DNA of 64,000 bases from an uncultured Chloroflexales bacterium (GTDB taxonomy: Bacteria; Chloroflexota; Chloroflexia; Chloroflexales; Chloroflexaceae), in the NCBI GenBank assembly GCA_937902315.1, contig CALGUG010000008.1, positions 124,001-188,000 on the forward strand, written 5' to 3'. The first letter of the stretch is position 1, and every line of letters starts with the position of its first letter. The notes below the pieces were generated by a model. The model searched no databases and was not told where the DNA came from. It saw only the letters and a list, made by a program, of their open reading frames with translations. This document shows positions 1-8,635 of this stretch, piece after piece. The position numbers and the translations under genes are program-made.

Positions 1-535
1 CTTGCGGCTCGCTGATGGGCAAACCGAACAGGGCGATGCTCTCGGCCAAAGAGTAGCCCGCCTGGTTGTCGAGGCTGAGGCCATGCGAGCGATAGTAACT
101 GAGGAATGCGCCACAGATCGAGTGTCCCGTTTCGACTGCGAAGTAGCAGGAGGTGTTAGGCGCGGCGCTCACTTTGGGGAAGCTGTTCCAGTCGCGGCCT
201 TGCTGCACCAAGCGGTCGACACCCAAGCGACCGAGCAGCACGTCGTAGGGCGCTTGATTTTCGGGATGAAGCTCTAAACGGTTGCGCTCAAACCACTGAA
301 CTTGGAGACGTGTGCCTTCAACAAGCTCTTCTTGCTGGGGACCGATCGGATAGCCGAACACTGGCAATCCACCGTTCTGTTCCCAATACTGTCGGATTCG
401 TCCACTGATGCAGTACCCCGTTTCGGGGAAACAGCGTTGATCTGTTTGGGCAAAGAGGCTGCCGATTGGAGCAACGACCCCGAGCATGCTCAATGTTACG
501 ATCACGATGATCAGACGTTTGAGAGACGTATCCAT
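1..535 (-). CDS. Exported FERxRLE-repeat protein, C-terminus cut by window edge
   Basis: Secreted protein of unknown function; only its first 178 codons are in the window. The start is the ATG at 535-533, with AAGGAG eight bases upstream. Residues 1-30 form a signal peptide (basic MDTSLKR, long hydrophobic core, cleavage plausible near SLFAQ). The mature part carries one copy of a unit seen twice more in this window: FPETGYCISG, then YWEQNGGLPVFGYPIG, then VQWFERNRLELHPEN, and it starts a second unit (AVETGHSICGAFLSYY). Related units are in the proteins at 2945-4951 and 13135-14022. The unit resembles LGFP-type wall-associated repeats in layout, but that link is an inference. The paired Cys residues (two after the signal peptide, two in the second unit) would suit an extracellular fold. 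Confidence 0.75.
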   Translation of the reverse strand, partial: MDTSLKRLIIVIVTLSMLGVVAPIGSLFAQTDQRCFPETGYCISGRIRQYWEQNGGLPVFGYPIGPQQEELVEGTRLQVQWFERNRLELHPENQAPYDVLLGRLGVDRLVQQGRDWNSFPKVSAAPNTSCYFAVETGHSICGAFLSYYRSHGLSLDNQAGYSLAESIALFGLPISEPQ

Positions 536-935
536 AACATAGACTCCTTGTTGGTAGGCTTGGGTTACTACATCGGAGCGGGGACTAAACAGAGGCAGGG
601 TTTTTGGCTCCGATAGGGTCTCTATGGTGTTCCTTATTGAACGCTAGTATACCATTTTACGCTTACAATCCTATTGATCGCTGCCAACACGATGCTGATA
701 AGGGCCTGAAAAAGCAAAAAGCTGACTTTTTTTAAAAATATTCTTTTTGCCCTTGAGAACGAGCCTATGTGAGGAGATAGGGTGGAATACTGGCAAATAG
801 CCCTGATTATGCAGAATGAGTGATCTTTATGTTTTGCCAAAACGAGCTTTATCAGCGACGATACGCAATAAAAACGAGCAAGCAGTCGAGGGTGAAACCG
901 TTTAAGTTATAGCAAACCCGCTTGCTTTCTTAGCT

Positions 936-1040
936 TGCTGCGGCGAGGCTTTGCCCCAAAAAGCAGGTCCTTGGCGCGTCCGCCTGCGGCTATCAACATC
1001 CCGCCCAACAAACGAGGCTTCTATTTGTGTGTGCCGAAAG
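936..1040 (-). repeat. Family A repeat, copy 1
   Basis: Reverse orientation. The core GCGTCCGCCTGCGGCTATCA is followed by ACATCCCGCCCAACA. It is preceded by a GCGGCGAGGCT segment that matches the distal part of other copies. B1 follows at once. Confidence 0.85.
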
Positions 1041-1058
1041 ACCTCCCTATTGCCGAAA

Positions 1059-1165
1059 GTTCAAACGGATTTCGTGTCACTTTCGCAACATGTGAAAACG
1101 AAAACGGGGAAGGACCATTGTCTCATTTCGCTTTATCGAAAGCACACACAATGATCAGCCGGATC
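1059..1165 (+). repeat. Family B (MITE-like) repeat, copy 1, diverged
   Basis: Shares the TTCAAACGGATTTCG left end, an AACGAAAACGGGGAAG middle and a GATCAGCCGGATCT right end with better copies. It lacks an internal hairpin, but hairpin C1 abuts its right end. Confidence 0.5.
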
Positions 1166-1203
1166 TGAGAGATATTTCGCACTGTGACGCGAAATATCTC
1201 TCA
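1166..1203. repeat. Family C hairpin, copy 1
   Basis: Perfect 15-bp inverted repeat: TGAGAGATATTTCGC, loop ACTGTGAC, then GCGAAATATCTCTCA. It lies about 60 bp downstream of the PfkB-type kinase gene (minus strand) and could act as its terminator, though there is no clean U-tract. Confidence 0.85.
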
Positions 1204-1261
1204 AATAAGGGGAAACCGTCTGGCTGAAGACTAAACCACAAGAGATACGCAACAATGAGGT

Positions 1262-2197
1262 TTACTTGCGCACTTCGACCTGAACTTGGGAGAGCATCTG
1301 GGCGACTTCGTGGGCAGGCGTGATGCCTCCACCGATATGGCTCGCATTGACGCTGCCACATGCGACCGCCATGCGTAGCGCTTCGGGCAGAGGAATATCG
1401 CGCAGTAGGCTGACAACTAAACCGGCCAAAAAGGCATCGCCGCTGCCGACTGTGCTGATCGGCTTGAGCGCGGGCGGCACAGCGACACAGCGCTCTTCGG
1501 CGGTTACGGCGACCGCGCCGCTTGCGCCGAGCGTCACCGAGACCAATTTAGGCCCCTGCTCGATCACGCTGCTAGCGGCCTCCAGCGCATCCTCGATGCT
1601 GTTGATAGGGCGGCCCATCGCTTCGCCCAGTTCGTGGGCGTTGACTTTGATCGCGGTGAGCGGCAGGCTGAGTGCATTGCGCAGGGCCGGGCCACTGGTA
1701 TCGAGCACCACATGAAAGCCAGACTCGCTCAGCTCGCGCAGCAGGCGCACATAGGTGGTGTAGGGCACATCGCTCGGTAGGCTACCACAGAAGACGAGCG
1801 CGTCGCAGTGGGGCGCGAGCTTACGCACCATACGTGCGAATTCGCCCCATTCGGCTCCGATCATAGCCGGGCCGGCCTCGTTAAGGGCCAGATCGTCACC
1901 TTGTTCGGGGTCGATCAGCAGGGTACAGGTGCGGGTTTCGCCCCGTCGCAACCAGTACCATGAAGCCTCGATGCCTTCCGCTTCGGCCAGCGCGGCCACT
2001 TTGCGTCCGGTCTCGCCCGCCAGCACCCCACAGGCGCGCGTTGGGAAGTCGAGCGCTTTGGCGACCCGCGACACATTCAAGCCTTTGCCTCCGGCGGCCT
2101 CTTTAACCTCGCGAATTCGGCAAACATCGAGCGAACGGAAATTAGGCGCGACCAAGCTGCGGTCGAGCGCGCTATTTGGTGTAACTGTGAGTAACAT
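1262..2197 (-). CDS. PfkB-family hexose-phosphate kinase (1-phosphofructokinase type)
   Basis: Cytoplasmic sugar-phosphate kinase of the PfkB/ribokinase fold, 311 aa, the usual length. The N-terminal MLLTVTPNSALDRSL and the AAGGKGLNVSRVA motif near residues 34-46 are typical of the FruK/LacC branch, which phosphorylates fructose-1-phosphate or tagatose-6-phosphate. The C-terminal signature TVGSGDAFLAG puts the catalytic Asp at about residue 254. No Shine-Dalgarno precedes the ATG. The HD hydrolase gene ends only 7 bp upstream, so translation is probably coupled. No PTS gene is adjacent, so the exact substrate is open: FruK, LacC or a PfkB-type 6-phosphofructokinase. Confidence 0.85.
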   Translation of the reverse strand: MLLTVTPNSALDRSLVAPNFRSLDVCRIREVKEAAGGKGLNVSRVAKALDFPTRACGVLAGETGRKVAALAEAEGIEASWYWLRRGETRTCTLLIDPEQGDDLALNEAGPAMIGAEWGEFARMVRKLAPHCDALVFCGSLPSDVPYTTYVRLLRELSESGFHVVLDTSGPALRNALSLPLTAIKVNAHELGEAMGRPINSIEDALEAASSVIEQGPKLVSVTLGASGAVAVTAEERCVAVPPALKPISTVGSGDAFLAGLVVSLLRDIPLPEALRMAVACGSVNASHIGGGITPAHEVAQMLSQVQVEVRK

Positions 2198-2204
2198 AAC
2201 TGTT

Positions 2205-2882
2205 TTAACTTGAACTACTCTGATCGGGCGAAAACTGAATCTCGGAGGCGAGCTGCTGTAGATAGAGGCGCATCACCTCGGTGCGCTTCTCTGCCTCAGC
2301 GCGCCCCGCCGGGGTCTGCATAGTGTCGGCCAGCGTGAGCAGTTTGGTATAGAAATGATCGATGGTGTAGCGTTGATCGTCGGCGGGGCGATGGTGTGGG
2401 AGAGGCTCTTCCAGATCGTAGAGCGGGCGCTCTAACACTGCGCCCAGCATCAAACAGCGCGCGATCCCGATTGCACCGAGCGAATCGAGCCGATCGGCGT
2501 CTTGCACAACTTGGGCTTCGAGGCTGCGCGGCGCAATGTTGGCGCTGAAGCTGTGCGCTTCGATCGCGTGTTGAATGGCGGGAATAAACTGGCTTGGATA
2601 GCCCGCCTGGCTGAGAAACTCGCCCGCCGCCTGAGCCGCCATACGCGAGGCCTGCTTGCGCAAGGGCGAGCTTTTGGGCACGCTCACGCAGTCGTGCAGC
2701 CAAGCGGCTGGAATGACGATGTGCAGATCGGCATGGCTGAGCGCCGCCAGTTTGCGAGCGTTAGCCACAACGCGCAGAATGTGGCCGAGATCGTGGGCCA
2801 CGTCGGCTTGTTCTTCTTGTTCGGTCAGAAAGGTTTGGAAACGCGCCTCCCAGCTCTGCCAATCGTCGATCAGGATATTCAT
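2205..2882 (-). CDS. HD-domain phosphohydrolase (YedJ-like)
   Basis: Predicted metal-dependent phosphohydrolase, 225 aa. The HD signature is complete: His34 in AHDLGH, His63-Asp64 in AWLHDC, and the distal Asp pair near 128-130 in VQDADRLDSLGAIG. This order, with the RPLYDLEEP segment and an IDHFYTKLL helix near the C-terminus, matches the YedJ-type uncharacterised HD hydrolases. It lies between the CapA-like gene (62 bp upstream) and the PfkB kinase (7 bp downstream), so the three probably form one transcription unit. The natural substrate is not known for the family; a nucleotide or sugar phosphate is possible. Confidence 0.8.
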   Translation of the reverse strand: MNILIDDWQSWEARFQTFLTEQEEQADVAHDLGHILRVVANARKLAALSHADLHIVIPAAWLHDCVSVPKSSPLRKQASRMAAQAAGEFLSQAGYPSQFIPAIQHAIEAHSFSANIAPRSLEAQVVQDADRLDSLGAIGIARCLMLGAVLERPLYDLEEPLPHHRPADDQRYTIDHFYTKLLTLADTMQTPAGRAEAEKRTEVMRLYLQQLASEIQFSPDQSSSS

Positions 2883-2944
2883 TGCTTACACATGCCTCGG
2901 TTGCTTACGAAACGAATCAACCGTTGCAGTATAGCATGCTTCGT

Positions 2945-4951
2945 TTAAGCTCGTCGTCTACGGCGTTTCTGCTGGCGCGGCGCGATCACGTGCAGATAGA
3001 GCATACTGTATGCGGTTAGGGCAGCTAACACAAGCGCCAAAACACCGATCATACGCCAAAGCAGCCAGTTAAACAGGGCCAGATCGCCGCCAGCAGTGCG
3101 GGGCAATATTCCGAGCTGAAGCCCTAGATTCGGTCCATCGACGATCACTTGATCGGACGATTGATCGTTGGGGAGGAAGGGATTGGGGTTCGGCAGCTTC
3201 TCTGGCCCACACATGGTCTCGATCCCGCCGAATTCGCGCCCCAGCAAGCCTAACTCGACCGCCTTCAGCAGATCGTTAGGGTCGCCGTTGGGCACCAGCT
3301 CGAAGCGAGCGCGCTCGAAGTATTGTACAAAGCGTCGTTGGCTGCCGTTGTTCTCTTCGAAGCCGTCGCTGATTGGATAGCCAAAAACCGATAGCCCGCC
3401 ATATTGTTCGAAGAAGCGGGCGAAGAGTGGGTGCGCGAAGGCGTTATTGAGCTCGATGCGCCGTTCAGGCTCGCGCCCGTAGCGTTGTTGGTAGATCGCT
3501 GCCCCCAGTTGGGTGCCAGTGATGCGGTAGGGCCAGGGCTGGTTCGGCTGTAGTTCGAGCCGCTGGCGCTCGGTGAGCAGAACGCTGGTAAACGAGGCGC
3601 AGTCGCCCGTAGTACTGCTGCGCACTGTATCCAAAGGCAGACCCCAGACTGCACGCACAGCTTCGGGCGGGTAGGCTGTTGTGCCGCTCCCCAAGGTGAT
3701 CAGATGTTGGGCGAAATCGCCGCCTACTGCGATCTCGGGTGTTTCGCTGAAGCGCAGCACCGGGCAGATCTCGACGCGCTCGCCAAGCTGTTGAAGGTCG
3801 GCTGGCACTTGGCGCAGGCCGTTGGGGTCGCGCATCTGTTTGCGCACATGGGCCAAGACCGCGCTTTGATCTTCGGGAAGTGGGGCGGGCCGCGTATCGT
3901 TATCGATCATCAAGGTCGGCAGATAGCGGTAACCGGTGACGCCCACACTGCCGTCGGGCCGCTTGACCAAGCCGATGTAGAACAGCACCGAGGTCGCGCT
4001 GTAGTATTCGGCTTGATAACTGCCCTGCGAGGCGATAAAGTTGGCGAGCGAATAGATCACCAGCGCTTGGCGTCCATTGGCTTCGACGATATCGACGGGC
4101 TGCAAGGTGTGCGACTGGGCACCTAAGATGATGTCGGCTCCTGCCGCCGTCAGTTGGCGCGCCCCTTCGATCTGGCTGGCGTCGGGCAGAAATTGGTACT
4201 CGTAGCCCCAGTGGGCCGCGACGATCACGATATCGGCCTCTTGCTGGGCTTGGGCCACCATGCCCAAGACGCTTTGGCGCACCTGCCCTTGTTGGCCATA
4301 GCTGTTCGATTCCCACAGCAGATTGACTTGGCCGAGCGGGTCTGGGATGCCGTTGGTGCCCCAAGTCAACGAGAGAAAGGCAAGTTTGAGCTCGACCCCA
4401 TCGCGTTCGAGCGTGGTCAGCAAGTAGTTGGGGCGCTCGGCATTTTGGGCGGCTTGCTGCGAAACCGCGCCATGGTGCAGAATCCCTGCTTGGTCGAGCA
4501 CTTGGAGTGTGGCATCGATCCCTTCCGGACCACGGTCGAGAATGTGGTTGTTGGCGGTCGAGACAAGGTCGATACCTGCGTTTTTGAGGGCGCTTGCGAG
4601 GGCTGGATTGTAATTAAAGGTCGGATAGCCGCTATAGGGGCTGCTGACGAGCATAGCGCCATCAAAGTTGGTATAACCAAGGTCTGCGGCCTGCAGATAG
4701 GGGCGGATGTGCTCGAAGAGGCTGTCGTAGCCTTGGCTTTCGCCCACAGCCTGAATGTTTTCGTGTGGGAAGGTATCGCCCGTCGCCACGATCGTAAAGT
4801 GGGTTTCGCCCGCGATGCCGCTGCCGCAGCGATTGACCATCAATAGCGGTTGGTCGAACGAACTGGCTTGACTGCTTGTGTGGGCATGTGCCGCTGGCAG
4901 CGGTAACAATACAAGACAGAAAACAATCCCTAGAAGCAAAAAGCGCCGCAT
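2945..4951 (-). CDS. CapA-family (PGA_cap) secreted phosphoesterase with FERxRLE tail and C-terminal TM
   Basis: 668 aa. Residues 1-24 are a signal peptide (MRRFLLLGIVFCLVLLP, then AHA). The first half is a CapA-type calcineurin-like fold: ATGDTFPHEN, STANNHILDRGPEG, AAHWGYEYQ and ILGAQSHTLQP supply the metal-binding Asp, Asn and His residues. The second half carries a GGLSVFGYPISDGFEENNG / VQYFERARFELVPNG unit shared with the other exported proteins here. One transmembrane helix near the C-terminus (WRMIGVLALVLAALTAY) and a basic RQQKRRRRRA end would anchor it outward. CapA relatives act in poly-gamma-glutamate or polysaccharide export, but no pgs genes are nearby. SD GAGGG lies about 6 bases before ATG. 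Confidence 0.85.
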   Translation of the reverse strand: MRRFLLLGIVFCLVLLPLPAAHAHTSSQASSFDQPLLMVNRCGSGIAGETHFTIVATGDTFPHENIQAVGESQGYDSLFEHIRPYLQAADLGYTNFDGAMLVSSPYSGYPTFNYNPALASALKNAGIDLVSTANNHILDRGPEGIDATLQVLDQAGILHHGAVSQQAAQNAERPNYLLTTLERDGVELKLAFLSLTWGTNGIPDPLGQVNLLWESNSYGQQGQVRQSVLGMVAQAQQEADIVIVAAHWGYEYQFLPDASQIEGARQLTAAGADIILGAQSHTLQPVDIVEANGRQALVIYSLANFIASQGSYQAEYYSATSVLFYIGLVKRPDGSVGVTGYRYLPTLMIDNDTRPAPLPEDQSAVLAHVRKQMRDPNGLRQVPADLQQLGERVEICPVLRFSETPEIAVGGDFAQHLITLGSGTTAYPPEAVRAVWGLPLDTVRSSTTGDCASFTSVLLTERQRLELQPNQPWPYRITGTQLGAAIYQQRYGREPERRIELNNAFAHPLFARFFEQYGGLSVFGYPISDGFEENNGSQRRFVQYFERARFELVPNGDPNDLLKAVELGLLGREFGGIETMCGPEKLPNPNPFLPNDQSSDQVIVDGPNLGLQLGILPRTAGGDLALFNWLLWRMIGVLALVLAALTAYSMLYLHVIAPRQQKRRRRRA

Positions 4952-5214
4952 AAGGCCCTCTCAATCAGCTGCAGAACCATTTACTCGGCTTGTGTAGGCT
5001 CTGAGAATCTGTGTGTGTTTAGGTATAGACCGCTTTTTCAATAGATACGTTGATGAAAGAGATAGGTCACACCTCAGCAAACCCTTCAATACAAGAAACC
5101 CTATTGATCGAGTGGATTCGTTATGATTCCTCTTTTGGCAGCTCGGAATGGCGAACACTTAAGATTGACCGAAGAACACTTGAGATACATAGAAGAGAAA
5201 TGCGATGAAATGTA

Positions 5215-5345
5215 TTGGTGTTTGGTTTTTGGGCAAACTTTCGGAACAGATAGATAGACCTCGGGTGATGGGCGGGATGTTGATAGCCGTAGGCGGACGC
5301 GCCAAGGACCGAATCGGGCTAGAGACCTCGCCGTCTGAGCATGGA
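5215..5345 (+). repeat. Family A repeat, copy 2
   Basis: Long form, forward: TTTGGTTTTTGGGC, then GGGCGGGATGTTGATAGCCG, AGGCGGACGCGCCAAGGA and GAGACCTCGCCGTCTGAGC. Confidence 0.9.
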
Positions 5346-5381
5346 AGTTGAGACACAGATACGATATGCTTTGCAAAGAGA

Positions 5382-5418
5382 CGATAAGAGGCGCTCTTCG
5401 CGAGAACGCCCCTTATCG
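5382..5418 (-). terminator. Terminator hairpin downstream of the DUF3352 gene
   Basis: CGATAAGAGGCG pairs with CGCCCCTTATCG with one opposed mismatch, closed by a CTC-TTCGC-GAG top. Reading the minus strand, it is followed by TCTCTTTGC. Confidence 0.65.
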
Positions 5419-5451
5419 GCTTAGTTTATTCTATTCTACCTTGTTTAGGGC

Positions 5452-7260
5452 CTATTCGGCCTCGATCAAGATAAAGAGCGATGTGCTGGCGATGCCCTTC
5501 TCGCTGATGCCCGCCTTGCCCGTTAGACCGATGGCTTTGATCGGGCGCAGGTTCTTCTCGAGATCTCCGCTTTTGTCGTAGTCGGCCAGATCCATGCCGT
5601 TCGCTTCGGCCGCTTCGATCGCGCCAGAGACATTGATATAGAACATAGCGTTGTGCTCGCTACCTAATACCTTTTGTACCGTATTAAAGCGCGGATCGTT
5701 GCTGATCGGCGAGTTTTTGCCTGAGCCAGCGCCTGCGAGCGCGTTGGGTGTGATGCCGAGCACCACAGCACCATCTTGAATGCCATAGCCGCCGTAGCCG
5801 ATGCCACTCTCTGGCTCTACGACTACAAACCAGTCGCTGCCGCCCAAGGACTGTTCTTCGAATACCAACATTCCTCCTAGGCTATCTTCAAGGCCGATGC
5901 GAATGTTTTCGAGTCCGCTAGCGGCCGCTTCGATATCGACGGGCTTGATGGTAAAGTAGCCGCTGACCGGCATGGTGACATCGCCTAACTCACCGCCGGG
6001 CAAGAGCACCACAGCAGCTTCACCCTCGAACCAATCGAGTAGATCGACCTGAAGATCGATGCCGAACTGATCGTAGAGCGAATCGGCGATTTGGAGACCA
6101 TCGTCTGTCTCGTAGATCATATCGCTGAGCAGCTCTTTGGTTGTGCTTGGAATGCGGAAGCTCACAAATGCGACCGCTTCGTTGCTGATGGTGCTGGTCT
6201 GGCTCCCGCTCAGGGCTGCCAACTGAGTTTCGAGATTTTGGCGGGCGCGCTCGCCCAAGCTGGCCTGATCGATTTTGGCCGATCCATCGAATTTAATGCC
6301 TTCAGCTTCGATTGAGACCGAGAGGCCGAAGCCGTTGAGGGCCTTGATTATTTCGAGCTGATCTTCGATTTGCTGAGCTTGAGACGGCGGAACGCTATCT
6401 AAGCTCTCTTCCAACGAAGACGACATCAGGCCTCGCAGCAATGCACCGTTGACATAGATGTGAGCAATGGCGTTCTCGGGCAGAGATGCGCGCAGATCTT
6501 GGTAGTCGGGGTTATCTTTGAGCGTGTTTTCGCCGCTCTTGGCGCGGTCGATAACCGCTTTCACCAGATCGACTTTGCTCGAAAAGACCACATTACCCTT
6601 GAGCAGGGCGTAGGCTTTGAGCAATTGCTCTTCTTCAGAGCTAATTTCAACGATCTTGGTTCCCTGATATTCGATCTCGTTAAAGGTTGCGCCCTTTTGG
6701 TTGTTGTTGCGCAGTTTATCCAAGAAGGCTTGGGCCTGCTTGTCGTCGCGCGAAGCGATGATCAGGGTTAGATCTGCATCGTCAGCGACTTCGCTGCTGA
6801 AATCGCCATACAGCGTGCCGCCTTCAAGCATATATTCCGAGATGCCAGTCACAGCGACCGCGACTTCTTTATCGACCCAAGGCAAAATATCTTCTTTGAA
6901 GTTGATATTAAATTCGTCTTCAAGATTTTCAGAGACTTGGCTATTTGGATCGTCGATGAAGAGATCGGGATAGGCTGCTTGAAGCCGCTGGATATTGGGA
7001 ATATCGCTTAAACTGGGTTGAAAGGTGATATAAATTTGGGTATCGGCGCCAACAAGCTCGGGAATGGTGCTTTTGCGGGCCAGCATATTCCATGCGAAGA
7101 GACCCACACCGACACAAATCAAGCTGAGACCAAGCAGACCAACACCAAGTAAGATCCATAGCGTGGTGCGAGGTTTCTTCGCTGGCGGAACGGGCGTAGG
7201 TTGGTACTGCGGGGCAGGCTGTTGTGGATAGCCCTGGTTTGGTGCGGAATAGTCACTCAT
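5452..7260 (-). CDS. DUF3352 membrane-anchored extracytoplasmic protein
   Basis: 602 aa. A Pro/Gln/Tyr-rich cytoplasmic start (residues 1-33) leads to one transmembrane helix (LWILLGVGLLGLSLICVGVG, about 34-53). The remainder is a large extracytoplasmic domain of the DUF3352 type: opening TIPELVGADTQIYITFQPSL, a central YINVSG/AHIYVNG repeat and GMDLADYDKSGDLE near the end. Function unknown in the family. The Shine-Dalgarno AGGAG is followed by AAACTCCT, so a small AGGAG-AAA-CTCCT hairpin could hide the ribosome site. Single gene, transcribed away from the oxidoreductase at 7481. Confidence 0.85.
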   Translation of the reverse strand: MSDYSAPNQGYPQQPAPQYQPTPVPPAKKPRTTLWILLGVGLLGLSLICVGVGLFAWNMLARKSTIPELVGADTQIYITFQPSLSDIPNIQRLQAAYPDLFIDDPNSQVSENLEDEFNINFKEDILPWVDKEVAVAVTGISEYMLEGGTLYGDFSSEVADDADLTLIIASRDDKQAQAFLDKLRNNNQKGATFNEIEYQGTKIVEISSEEEQLLKAYALLKGNVVFSSKVDLVKAVIDRAKSGENTLKDNPDYQDLRASLPENAIAHIYVNGALLRGLMSSSLEESLDSVPPSQAQQIEDQLEIIKALNGFGLSVSIEAEGIKFDGSAKIDQASLGERARQNLETQLAALSGSQTSTISNEAVAFVSFRIPSTTKELLSDMIYETDDGLQIADSLYDQFGIDLQVDLLDWFEGEAAVVLLPGGELGDVTMPVSGYFTIKPVDIEAAASGLENIRIGLEDSLGGMLVFEEQSLGGSDWFVVVEPESGIGYGGYGIQDGAVVLGITPNALAGAGSGKNSPISNDPRFNTVQKVLGSEHNAMFYINVSGAIEAAEANGMDLADYDKSGDLEKNLRPIKAIGLTGKAGISEKGIASTSLFILIEAE

Positions 7261-7329
7261 TGAGGAGTTTCTCCTTCATGCGTATCCCCCCGAAAGATGG
7301 GATATAGTTATCATGTGGCCTACAAATTG

Positions 7330-7357
7330 TTGACGCGCGTCTGACTATTTTTATAAA
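7330..7357 (+). promoter_or_regulatory. Candidate promoter for the luciferase-like gene
   Basis: TTGACG, 16-base spacer, TATAAA, about 120 bp before the ATG at 7481. It lies in the divergent region shared with the DUF3352 gene. A second perfect -35-like TTGACA at 7360-7365 has no well-spaced partner. Confidence 0.4.
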
Positions 7358-7480
7358 CGTTGACATCCTGCCATACTATACGAGTCTTCGGCATCGTTCG
7401 TTCCGCCTATTTTCTTGGAAAAATAGGTAAAAGTGGCTCTGGAACGGTTATATTTGCATTAAAACCATAAGAGGAACAGC

Positions 7481-8515
7481 ATGCAGCTTGATCTTGCATT
7501 GCCCGTAGAAGGCAACCAGCTTGCGAACGTGGCAGAAGTGGCCCAGCGGGCCGATCAGCTCGGTTTCGCCGCCCTGTGGACGCCCGAAACCCAACACGAT
7601 CCCTTTTTGCCGCTGCTGTTGGCGGCTCAGCATACGCGCCAGCTTCAGATCGGCACAGGCGTAGCGATCGCCTTTGCGCGCAGCCCTATGGTCGTGGCGC
7701 AAAGCGCTTGGGATCTGCAAGCTTTTTCGGGCGGGCGCTTTCTGCTCGGTTTAGGTACGCAAGTTCAAGCGCATATCGAGCGACGCTTTAGCGCTCAGTG
7801 GGGTTCGCCGGTTGAGCGCATGCGCGACTATATCGGGGCATTACGCGCGATTTGGCAGGCTTGGCAGGAAGGCTCCGCTCTCAACTATCAAGGCAGCTAC
7901 TATACCCACACCTTGATGACTCCTTTCTTTAATCCCGGCCCGATCGAGCATCCGCATATTCCGATCTATTTGGCGGGGGTCAACAAAGGTCTCGCCAGCT
8001 TGGCGGGCGAACTCTGCGAAGGCTTTCACGTCCATCCGCTGCATAGTCCGGCCTATCTGCGCGAGCACCTGCGCCCACAGATCGAGCGCGCCGCTGAGCG
8101 AGCTGGACGCGGGCGTGACGCTGTGCAGTTGGCAGGCAGTGTTATCGTTGTTACCGGGCGCGACGAGACGGAGCTTGCCCAAGCGCGCCAACGGGCTCGC
8201 ACTCAGATCGCCTTTTATGCTTCGACGCCTAGCTACCGCGTCGTGCTCGAGAGCCACGGTTGGGGCCGCATCGGCGAGCGGCTTTCGCGTTTGGCGGTGA
8301 CCCGCCGCTGGGCCGAGATGCCTGCTTTGATCAATGACGAAATGCTGGCCGCCTTTGCGCTCGAAGCCGAGCCAGATCGGCTTGGTGCTGCTTTGTATGC
8401 ACGCTACCAAGGCTTGCTCGATCGGGTCACGCTTTATCTGCCCTTTGTGCCGGGCCAGAACGAAGCGTTCTGGCAGGGTGTGATCGCTGGCCTGAAACAA
8501 GCCTCTACTAAATAA
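7481..8515 (+). CDS. LLM-class (luciferase-like) F420/FMN-dependent oxidoreductase
   Basis: Cytoplasmic flavin- or F420-dependent oxidoreductase with the luciferase-like TIM-barrel fold, 344 aa. The sequence runs MQLDLALPVEGNQL, WTPETQHDPFLPL, TGVAIAFARSPM, GRFLLGLGTQVQAHIERRF, NPGPIEHPHIPIYLAGVNK and FHVHPLHSPAYL. These match the subfamily usually named TIGR03617 F420-dependent enzymes, which has a conserved pattern but no known substrate. The ATG follows a weak AGAGGAACAGC ribosome site. It is probably monocistronic or loosely linked to the quinone oxidoreductase 120 bp downstream, both on the plus strand. Confidence 0.85.
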   Translation: MQLDLALPVEGNQLANVAEVAQRADQLGFAALWTPETQHDPFLPLLLAAQHTRQLQIGTGVAIAFARSPMVVAQSAWDLQAFSGGRFLLGLGTQVQAHIERRFSAQWGSPVERMRDYIGALRAIWQAWQEGSALNYQGSYYTHTLMTPFFNPGPIEHPHIPIYLAGVNKGLASLAGELCEGFHVHPLHSPAYLREHLRPQIERAAERAGRGRDAVQLAGSVIVVTGRDETELAQARQRARTQIAFYASTPSYRVVLESHGWGRIGERLSRLAVTRRWAEMPALINDEMLAAFALEAEPDRLGAALYARYQGLLDRVTLYLPFVPGQNEAFWQGVIAGLKQASTK

Positions 8516-8635
8516 ATGGTTTGGCGTGGCGAGATTCGGATATACTATTTGTTGCAAACGGTGTGTTTGTTCAATCGCCGACCAGTGCATAGCTCGCATG
8601 GCTCTGCTTGCTTGGCGTGAGGAAAGGTAATTAGT

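Larger units (their letters stand above)
536..1261. other. Intergenic gap with repeat A1-B1 and hairpin C1
   Basis: No gene is convincing here. The left part is the promoter side of the exported protein gene at 1-535. The right part holds a reverse family-A repeat, a diverged family-B repeat and a 15-bp-stem hairpin, listed separately. Short open frames in this stretch are translations of the repeats. Confidence 0.7.
4952..5451. other. Intergenic gap with repeat A2 and terminator
   Basis: Holds a forward family-A repeat (5215-5345) and the terminator of the DUF3352 gene (5382-5418). The remainder upstream of the CapA-like gene shows no convincing coding frame; open frames overlap the repeat. 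Confidence 0.65.
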
